In this document: one piece after another, positions 36,463 to 45,100 of the stretch
How the letters are laid out: each line of letters starts with the position of its first letter
Numbering within the stretch: the first letter of the stretch is position 1
Origin: Flagellimonas aurea
GTDB taxonomy: Bacteria; Bacteroidota; Bacteroidia; Flavobacteriales; Flavobacteriaceae
Direction of reading: 5' to 3'
Assembly (NCBI RefSeq): GCF_017313785.1
Contig: NZ_JAFLNL010000012.1
Location: 53,526 to 117,525, forward strand
Length of the DNA stretch: 64,000 bases
The notes under the pieces: model-generated
Told to the model about the DNA's origin: nothing
Database searches by the model: none
The model's input: the letters and a program-made list of their open reading frames with translations, nothing else
Translations under genes and position numbers: made by a program

Positions 36463-39400
36463 TTAATTATTATTCACCTCTACATTTACCCCCACTTCCG
36501 GTGAATTGACCGGGTCGTTCAGAGCGGGGTCGTTAGGAGAGGCCGGTGTTGTATTTGTTTTTATATATTGGTCTCGTTCTACAAAGGTGTCCCCTGGACC
36601 GGCCGGATTGCCATTCGACACATAAGGGCTTGGCGCAACTGCAAAATTTTGCACCACCCAGATTCCATCATCGTCAAGCACATAGACCGGTTCATTGGGC
36701 AGTCCATTGGAATCATAGGTCAAGTTTTCATTATAGATTCCATTGGAGTCACATTTACTGGGCACATCCAAAACGATGTCCCATTCCATGGCCTGTATCC
36801 ACCTCGAGTATTCCGCATAGGTCAAAGAGCGGCGTACGTCCCATATCGAAGGATCCGAACCATAATCGTATTTCTCCAAGGAGCCCGTAGCCGATATATT
36901 CTGGACAAGGACAGCTTCGCCAGTATCCACGACATCAGCATTATTTGTATCGATTATCCTCAAGGTTTGGTTTTCCCTATTCGAAAACCCTGTCACAATG
37001 GGGCCACTGACCCCAAAATCGATGTAGGTCGTATTAAAGTCATTACTGGCCTCAGGGCTCCCTCCATATTCCAGAGGTGATTTGGTGGGCATACGGCAAG
37101 GCTCGTCCGAACAAGCATAGGAACTGATCGAACACTGTGATTTACATTGGGCCACAATCTGGTCCACCATAAGTTCAATATCCTCGTAGGGAATAATATT
37201 GTCATTGGGTTCGATCTTACATTCCCCGATTTCATAGCATCGATCGGTAAAAGACTTTATCAACTCTTCGCGAAACTCATCCCTGCGCTGGTCGCAATTG
37301 GAACTGCATTCCTCCATCATGGCATAGGCATCATTCTCTATGATACTCACTCCAGTGGACTGGGTATTGCCATTGATATCATTTAATTCAACAGTTCCCA
37401 AGGACTGTAACTGTTCAAAAGTCCTATTCGAAACATAGGTATCTATCAAGCTTCTCGACAAATAAGGCAAATCCACGAATGCATCCAAAGGAATATCGGG
37501 GTCCAGATATTGTAGTTCAAAATCACCTGAATTACTCTCATCCTCTTCTAATAAAATACCGAAATCGGGATTGATGACATATTCCGTGGCCTCATAGTAA
37601 TTCTCACAGTTGATGACCACCCCATCAGGTTCAATGGTCTCTTCATAGTTTTTGATCATTTCATAAAAACTGAAGCGTTGGTCACAGCTCCAACTGTTGC
37701 GGTCATAGGGACAAGTGATATAACCAATACCACAAAAATTACAGGGTACCGGATCTTGCAAGGTCCCCCCACAGCAGGGTACTTCGTTTCCGTTTTGGTC
37801 AAAACAGATGTTCGGGTCTCGATAGCAGGTTTGCACTTCCAGGCTTGGAAAGGTCCCATCCACGTAGGTATAATATTTAAAGGCATACACAGGATCTTGG
37901 ATATTGGGAAAAATATCCCTGAGTATCCCGGTTATTTCATTGTTGGGATCGGTCGTGGGGTCTTCATAATCCGTACTTTGAGTGGCGGGATCTAAGGTGA
38001 AGTACTGCCAATTTCCGCCATCCGAACCATTCAACAATCTTGATTCCAGGTATTCCCCATTACCTTCCGATGTGTCAAAATCCGCAATAAACTCAGTAAA
38101 ATTATTGGAAGGGTCATCCGGGTCCAGAATGTCCGCAAATACATAACCCGTGCAGTCCAAAAAGGTCTTGACCAGGTTGCCGTTTAATTTGTTCACCTCA
38201 TCTGCTATGTCATCCGTGGTACTGGCGTTCTTTTTACGTAATTTTCGCTTAATCTTTCCTCTTGATATCCACCGTATGATCCAGCTTTTGATACCGTCAA
38301 CGGCTTCATCCACGGCACCATCATCTTGGATATCCACATTATCGGCCACATTGCTACTCTGATCAATGTCCGCGGTGTAGGGGTTCACACATATCTTGTT
38401 CACCAACTCAATGACCAAAGGTTCCCAACATCTGGCCAACTGATCGATGGAATATTGTGCTCCATTGATTCGGACAGGAGCCTCAGGAATATCACAGGTA
38501 TTGTACTTTCCAATATTTGGATCGGGCGTACCCCCAGTATAGGGGGGAACCGTATTGGGGTCCGACCCATCAAACCGGTTAGCACATCCATTGGCACCAT
38601 AGTCATCCGTTGCCATATGATAGACCATCTGGTTCAACAGTCCCGGCCGATGCCATCCCCGCATGGCGTCATATATAGCGTCTGCTGCCATTTCCCTAGT
38701 ATAGTTGGTATCCGTGGATGCCTTGCACTCATAGAGCATGGATATGGCATAGCCTTCAAAATCCAACGGGTATGCATTACTGTTCACTATGGTAATATTG
38801 CCATTGCCGTTATCTTGATAGGTAAAGTTTGATGCGGTATCCGTTAAAAATTCATTGTTGGGGTTAATCGCATTTGCTGTGGTATTATAATAATTGGTCG
38901 AACCGTTCAATTGGCTCACCGTAGTATTGTCACTAATGTAGGCCTCCAATGCCTCGGGGGATGGCTTTTGGAAAGGAGGAGTATATACAATAGGGACATT
39001 AAATTCACAACAGGGCGTGGTAAATCGGACTTCCACTGGTTTAATATCCCCTAAACCTGTGATTTGTCCATAGTCAATGGGCACCAGGTCGTTACCATCA
39101 AAATAGATGATTTGGACGCTGTACAGTTCCGGGCTTTGGGCATAAAAATCCAGAAACTCATCGGGAGCTTCAGGGTCCCCGACATCCTTTCTTTTGAATT
39201 GATACCCAATAGTGGAACAATCCGTACAATCAAAATTCAAAACATCATTTGTATCCAGGCTTGCCAACAGATTTTGATTATAAAGTAGCTGTCCATAAAA
39301 GAAAAGGTCGTTGTAGAGGTATTGCATTTCCTCTTCACAGTCCACCTCATCCAAGGCATTGATCAGCCATTCAAAATAAGGTTCGATAAGTCTTCTGGTA

Positions 39401-41445
39401 TTTTCTTGATTGGCCACCAATTTGGCGGTAATGTCATCCACGGGACTCAAGGTCTTTTGGATATAGTATGTTCCCGCATTCAGACTGACTTGGCCAAAAT
39501 CCACTACGATTTGGCTATCTTCGGGAGCTATGGACAGGTCTACAATACTCTCTTCCAGAAATTCATGAACAACGGTTCCATTCTCCACGTTGAATACCTG
39601 GATATGCAACTTGTAGTCCACCTCGAGCTCCAGATTGTTACAGAGTCCCTCCAAAACCGGTTTGGCTATAGTGTACCCGATGTTGAGTTCGGTACCATCC
39701 TCAAGAATAGTAATCCTTTTGGAAGCTTTGAAACCACTTTCCGTTACTGTATTATTGGTAATCCTATCTGTGACACCTTCTACTGCAGGACCTGTATTGA
39801 TTTTATCCAAAACAGCATCATCCTCGCTAAAGGTCAGTCCCGTGGCAATGGTATTCCCTTCCTTTGTGATATAGGCTACCGATTTGGTATTGTTCGGATC
39901 TATGGTAATGACCTTTGCCACCTGCTCTGAATCTGGGGCCTCATCCCCAAAAAGCGCAATAAGCTCTTCCTCTGTAGGGGTACCGTACAAGGTTCTTACC
40001 GTCCGGCCCTGACCCGTTGATTGACCTCCCAGCATATGGGTTTTGCCCACTCCCGATTGCTCCACGACACGATCCGTGCCATCATTACTGAAAATAACAC
40101 GTGTATAGGGGTATCCTTCTGCATTGGGGATACGCTTATCCACATTCATACTTGAATAGTAGCCAAAGGCTCCTGTTGCGTCAATGGTGGAGGGCTGTGA
40201 ATAATTGGAAACTTCATCAAAATGCTTCGCCTTATATAATTCCCCATTGGTCGTCACAAAATTATTCTTGTAACTGGTGATGCGCTCTCCCTGTACGGGT
40301 ACGGGCAAGGTGGTCAATGTAGGTCTTCCCGATTTGTCCAATATGGTCTGGGAAATGATTTTATAATTCTTTGATGGAAAATATCGTTGTGTCTGCTTTA
40401 TCTGATTCAAGGTAGTGGCATAAGTGGCCTGCTCACTGACCTTGCTTACCTCGGTAAAGACCCGACTGTATTGATAATTGGTACCGTCATCGGGATCCTC
40501 AAAAAAGAAGGCTTCCACATTGCCTGTGGGATCTTCGAACTCATGGATCCCGGTACCATAGATAGACGAATTCCATGGACCCCAATTTTGATCGTTTCCG
40601 ATACCATTGTCAAAATAGGTGCCAATGGGACGTACACGCCAAATGTAGAATCCCTGCCCTTCTCCGATGGTCATGGTCAATTCCGTGTCCGAGCCATAAG
40701 TTTGAAAACTAAGGGCTTTCTCCCAATTAACGTTGGCACCAATATGACGTTCATCCAATGCAAGGTTCCCATCGATGTTGAACAGACGCAATAATTGAAA
40801 TTCATAACTGGGAGCAGCACAGCTATCCGCCCAATCAAAGGTAACTGTCTTTCCTCCCACGGATGGTGTTGCAGAAATCAGGTTCACTGAATGTCCAGAG
40901 ACTTCGATACCGTGAGTCAGCTCATAGTAAAGACCGATACCCAAGTTGGTTGGTAGATCGATTGTGCCCATGGTATCAGATGCCGAGTTGATGGTGGCGG
41001 TAATACCCGTTATCGATTCGGTATTATACGAAAGTCCTGTGGCCGTGTCCGCAGCATCAATGTACTGTTCCAGATCAAGATAAACCAATCCCTCAGGGTT
41101 CTGATTATTAAGCGCTACATCAAAATTAATGGTGGGGTCGGCACCTCCCGAGGTAAGCAAGGTCAAATCCAGGTTGACTTCAATATCAAACAATATGCCT
41201 GCTGTCCCTCCCCCATAACCGTACTGCTCACCCAAATCCAATTTGACCCAAGTTTTTCCCTGTTTAACAAGAAAGTCCGAACAGGGGGTTGGAAAGGTCA
41301 AACTGCCCGTTGTACTATTCCCCATAGAGGGTACGGCAATGGCAGCGTGATCGGAGATGACGCCCAATTCCTGCCCCCTGAGTTGGGTAATACAAAAAAG
41401 GCAACTCAAGGCCATAAGTTTGGTTATAAAATTTCGTATCCTCAT
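36463..41445 (-). CDS. Large secreted RHS-associated protein, Cys-rich C-terminal half
   Basis: A 1660-residue protein with a signal peptide (ending TQLRGQ). Residues about 20-300 are beta-rich with an FN3-like section (TVTFDWADSCAAPSYEFQLLRL and FYIWRVRPIG). About 320-520 resemble the passages that precede YD repeats in Bacteroidota RHS loci (YFPSKNYKIISQTILDKSGRPTL, GAFGYYSSMN). The second half is helical and rich in cysteines, including NICFDQNGNEVPCCGG and CNFCGIGYITCPYD, which would form disulphides outside the cytoplasm. No enzyme motif is visible. It sits between a small LolA-like gene and a small secreted gene within the toxin operon, and is likely a structural partner of the giant RHS protein, perhaps part of its shell. 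No known Tc-toxin subunit is an obvious match. Confidence 0.7.
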   Translation of the reverse strand: MRIRNFITKLMALSCLFCITQLRGQELGVISDHAAIAVPSMGNSTTGSLTFPTPCSDFLVKQGKTWVKLDLGEQYGYGGGTAGILFDIEVNLDLTLLTSGGADPTINFDVALNNQNPEGLVYLDLEQYIDAADTATGLSYNTESITGITATINSASDTMGTIDLPTNLGIGLYYELTHGIEVSGHSVNLISATPSVGGKTVTFDWADSCAAPSYEFQLLRLFNIDGNLALDERHIGANVNWEKALSFQTYGSDTELTMTIGEGQGFYIWRVRPIGTYFDNGIGNDQNWGPWNSSIYGTGIHEFEDPTGNVEAFFFEDPDDGTNYQYSRVFTEVSKVSEQATYATTLNQIKQTQRYFPSKNYKIISQTILDKSGRPTLTTLPVPVQGERITSYKNNFVTTNGELYKAKHFDEVSNYSQPSTIDATGAFGYYSSMNVDKRIPNAEGYPYTRVIFSNDGTDRVVEQSGVGKTHMLGGQSTGQGRTVRTLYGTPTEEELIALFGDEAPDSEQVAKVITIDPNNTKSVAYITKEGNTIATGLTFSEDDAVLDKINTGPAVEGVTDRITNNTVTESGFKASKRITILEDGTELNIGYTIAKPVLEGLCNNLELEVDYKLHIQVFNVENGTVVHEFLEESIVDLSIAPEDSQIVVDFGQVSLNAGTYYIQKTLSPVDDITAKLVANQENTRRLIEPYFEWLINALDEVDCEEEMQYLYNDLFFYGQLLYNQNLLASLDTNDVLNFDCTDCSTIGYQFKRKDVGDPEAPDEFLDFYAQSPELYSVQIIYFDGNDLVPIDYGQITGLGDIKPVEVRFTTPCCEFNVPIVYTPPFQKPSPEALEAYISDNTTVSQLNGSTNYYNTTANAINPNNEFLTDTASNFTYQDNGNGNITIVNSNAYPLDFEGYAISMLYECKASTDTNYTREMAADAIYDAMRGWHRPGLLNQMVYHMATDDYGANGCANRFDGSDPNTVPPYTGGTPDPNIGKYNTCDIPEAPVRINGAQYSIDQLARCWEPLVIELVNKICVNPYTADIDQSSNVADNVDIQDDGAVDEAVDGIKSWIIRWISRGKIKRKLRKKNASTTDDIADEVNKLNGNLVKTFLDCTGYVFADILDPDDPSNNFTEFIADFDTSEGNGEYLESRLLNGSDGGNWQYFTLDPATQSTDYEDPTTDPNNEITGILRDIFPNIQDPVYAFKYYTYVDGTFPSLEVQTCYRDPNICFDQNGNEVPCCGGTLQDPVPCNFCGIGYITCPYDRNSWSCDQRFSFYEMIKNYEETIEPDGVVINCENYYEATEYVINPDFGILLEEDESNSGDFELQYLDPDIPLDAFVDLPYLSRSLIDTYVSNRTFEQLQSLGTVELNDINGNTQSTGVSIIENDAYAMMEECSSNCDQRRDEFREELIKSFTDRCYEIGECKIEPNDNIIPYEDIELMVDQIVAQCKSQCSISSYACSDEPCRMPTKSPLEYGGSPEASNDFNTTYIDFGVSGPIVTGFSNRENQTLRIIDTNNADVVDTGEAVLVQNISATGSLEKYDYGSDPSIWDVRRSLTYAEYSRWIQAMEWDIVLDVPSKCDSNGIYNENLTYDSNGLPNEPVYVLDDDGIWVVQNFAVAPSPYVSNGNPAGPGDTFVERDQYIKTNTTPASPNDPALNDPVNSPEVGVNVEVNNN

Positions 41446-41450
41446 GTTGA

Positions 41451-42191
41451 TCAGTTTTTTCTATTGTCAATTATTTCAAAGTCCCTATATAGGGGTTTCA
41501 AGCTGTTCCCTTTGAACAGCTCCGCAATCGGTGGATTGATCTTTTTGGCACTATCGAAGTCGAGTACGTAATAGGTAATGACTTGTCGCTTGATTTTACT
41601 CTTTCCATCATACAGGTTCTCCACTTTCAATACACGATGTTCTTTGGTATCATAAGTGATTTTCTGAAGTACCAAGTTGGCCCTTTTAGCAAATTCCAGA
41701 TTCGGCTCTACGGTTATGATTATTTGATCTTCATCCGCTAACGAACACTCCATGGCCTTTGCAGAGTTCAAAAGGGAACGTTGTACCTCCAAAAGTTGTG
41801 CATGGGCATCCATTTCCTTGAATATCCTGGGGTCTGAGCGGTTCCAATAAATGCGTTTCTGTTGCGGAAGTACCACAAAGATGTTTTCCCGATCTCCAAA
41901 GACGCTCATCTTCTGATCATGGACCATTATCCGCTCTTTACTGGTCAACACTTCGGTATTGTTGATTTGCACATCCATACCTGTATTGGGGGTAAATTCC
42001 GTTTCCATACGATACCTTAAATGGTATACCTTGCCCTCTAGCGGACCTCCCACACCCTCCATACGTTCCAAATAATCCAAGAGCAATTTCCTGCAATCAC
42101 CGTTGGCATAAGGGCACTCCCTTCCCCATAGGACAAGGGGTAAAAAGGTTAAAATCAAGATGTATTTCCTAAAAGTTATCACGGTTTTCAC
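41451..42191 (-). CDS. Secreted LolA/LolB-like fold candidate in the RHS toxin operon
   Basis: A 246-residue protein with a signal peptide (KYILILTFLPLVLWG). The mature part has alternating strands with the rhythm seen in LolA-like half-barrels: KVYHLRYRMETEF, ERIMVHDQKMSVFGDRENIFVVL, QIIITVEPNLEFAKRANLVLQKITYD, VLKVENLYDGKSKIKRQVITYYVLDF. Only two cysteines occur near the mature start (CPYANGDC). A LolA-type protein here could chaperone a lipoprotein or hydrophobic segment of the system; I consider the fold assignment tentative. It overlaps the end of the 1936-residue gene by 23 bases and lies 5 bases before the 1660-residue gene. Confidence 0.55.
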   Translation of the reverse strand: MKTVITFRKYILILTFLPLVLWGRECPYANGDCRKLLLDYLERMEGVGGPLEGKVYHLRYRMETEFTPNTGMDVQINNTEVLTSKERIMVHDQKMSVFGDRENIFVVLPQQKRIYWNRSDPRIFKEMDAHAQLLEVQRSLLNSAKAMECSLADEDQIIITVEPNLEFAKRANLVLQKITYDTKEHRVLKVENLYDGKSKIKRQVITYYVLDFDSAKKINPPIAELFKGNSLKPLYRDFEIIDNRKN

Positions 42192-45100
42192 GGGGTGTAT
42201 TGTATTGTGTTTCGGTTATAGTTTTCAATCCTTTTTCGGTCTCAATGAGTTTTCTGACCAATTGTCCCTCATTATTATATTGATAGAACAGGCCAAAATG
42301 TTGATCGTCAAAAAGAGCTATCAATCGTAGGGACTTTGCATCATACACAAAGCAGGTCGTCTGTGACTCCTTAGGGGCAAATTTGATGTCATCCAGATAG
42401 ATTGCAGGGTTATCAAAGGAAATGGTTGCACCGATAGGCTGTCCCAATGGCAGGGAAGCAGGTTCGATAAATGCCCGATACAGTGACCACTCCCCTGTTT
42501 TGGCAACAAATTCAGGCGAGTAATCGGTACCATTCACGTCGATGATCATATTGTCCAGTTCCCCGCCAACGGGCTTTGCCCAAAATTTAAGCCATCCACC
42601 CGATGTACTCAACTGCTCTTGGGCCACAACCGCATCAAAGACAGGAATGCCAGAGGGCACTTGCCAAGAAATATTTCCTGAATGTGCGGTACCCACCGCA
42701 AGACCAGGAATGCCAAAGCCTTGTTTATCCTCGAAATGTTCAAAGATCATTTCATCGTATTGGGCGTTCTGGGCTATCATGATCGGCTGGGTAAAATCAT
42801 AGCCAAACCATGAGGCACTATGCACACCAAGAACATCTTCCTCTTCAAGGGCATTGCCATTGGGGGAGTATTTGGTCACCTCGCTCAACTTAACCCACCG
42901 CTGATCTTGCCCGGCCCCCATCGAATAGTCGAATGGAACAAAATCCTCCAAGATTCCACCTTCATATATCTTGCCCAATTGGGTATCCCTATTGGAGGAT
43001 GGCTTTGTTTGCCCCTTATAGGCATAACTCTGGTGGAGCCTCCATATTTTTTCCAGTTCGGGGATCGCTGTGCCCGAACCATAAAGGAAATGGATGGTAT
43101 TGTCCATCCAAGAGGACACACCTGCCAATGTATTGAAGGTATTGGAGCTGGAAGAAATTACCCTGTCTGCCTTGATGTTCCAGGTTCCGGCTTCCGTTTC
43201 GGTAGGGTTCAATGGATTGGCTCCTGCACCATAGGTGATGACCTGTCCGGAACTGGCCAGCAATTGGTTCGTATACTCCAAATTTTCAGATTTCCTACCC
43301 ATTTGGGCGTAGTTCCAATGAGCGGGAATATTGAGGCTGTATATGGAACCGTCGTGCAGCTCCCCTGAGCCGGTAACCGGAATACGATGGTAAGCATCAT
43401 AGGTCTTGGTCAGCACTGGTCGCCCCGTCGCATCGTCAAAGGCCAAATGCTCGGTGGTCGAAGCAATGTTATCGCTATAGGATACCACTTTCTTTTGGAT
43501 GGCGGGATAGTTTATCACCTTGGTGACAGCATATTTGCTCAACTGTTGTTCACTATAAGCAAACTGTAACCAACCAGAAACAAAAATGGGCGGGGGAAAC
43601 ACTAGACCTACACTGACATCGATCTCAAAATTAAAATCCAAGTTTTGGTTCTGTAATCTGAACCGTTCCATGGTCATATCCATTTCCTTTCCTGGGGTGT
43701 CCCAAGTATAGGTGCCATCCCCTTGCATCATAGGCACCTTTTCTCCAGGTTCATAATAATGAAAATCCTGGCCGGAGGAAATATAGCTCGAATTGCCCTT
43801 GCTATAATCGCCTCCATAGGTTCGTACCGATTTCGGTTTTCCGTCCATGGCGTTCAAGATGAACCTAAAACCTTGGGATGCCCAGGCTTTATCAATGCTA
43901 TAACTGAAATTGGGTGTTGGTATGCTGAGTTTATCGTCATAGCTATCGTCCTGTAGTACGGAATATTCTACCCCTTTATCCGGGTTCCCAAAGCCAATAT
44001 CATATCGAGTATCTGAATTCGGGTCACTTTGGGTATAATCATACAGCTTGTCAAAGGGATAGTCCTTGGTGGTATAGTACTCATATATCGTATGTCCTGA
44101 GCCTGTTTTTCCCTTATGGATATTCTCTACGACGACACGGGCATGTTTTACCGACGGTGCGGGCAATAGGGACTCACCGATAGGGCCTTCCGATTGTTCC
44201 TTGTCCTTTCCGACAATCAGTCGATTGAGCCATGATTGGTCCTTTTTGGGCAAGAAACCTACCAAGGGGTTTTCTTCGCGCATTTCATTGGGTTCGTTGG
44301 TAGCCACACCACTACTGCGGCCATCCTCGAGTTCATATATGTATTCCTGTCCGTAAATTGCGGCATCCCCGGTCTCGATACCCCTGTCGTACATCAATAC
44401 CCTTTTGACCCGGATGCCATCTCCTCGCTTCGCCTTATTTATGGGTATTTTCAAGTAGGAAAGTTCCGGGTTCAGTGCCTTGCAGACCTCTGTTTTTTGT
44501 GGATAGGAAGAGTTCAGGGCCAAACCGGAAACTGTGGTCATCCCCGCTATGGTAAATTCAGCTATGGCCAACGCGTCCCCGATGTTTTCCACCAATGGAC
44601 CTTCACATCCCGCAAGTTCGGTAATTCTCCGTTCATATTTTGCTTCCATCTGTGATTCGCAACCGGCCGTGAACTTGCCCCAGCGTTGGGTGGTATAAAA
44701 ATCATAACAAGCTTGTCTAGGGGTCAATCGGTATCCCTCGTCCTCAACGGGACTGTCGAAAAGCCCTACTCCAACTAAATTTTTTCCATCACTGGATCCG
44801 TCCAACTGAATGGATATTTCATTGGTACCAGGTTCATATAGAACATCAAGTACTTTGGCATACCCGGTCATATATTCCGATTTGCAGTTGGAGATATCCG
44901 CAAAAGTACCCTCAAGGGCATACAATAACTTAAAGTAAATCCGCTTGTCCACCTTTAGATTGCCCAAGTCATTTGCCAAGACATTGGCCACTCCCCCTGA
45001 TACCGGAGGTATGGTCTCATTAAAATCTTCAAGAAAATAGGTCTTAAGGTATTGGTAGAGATCCTCTATTTCCGCTGCGTCCTCCAATGGGTCATAACCT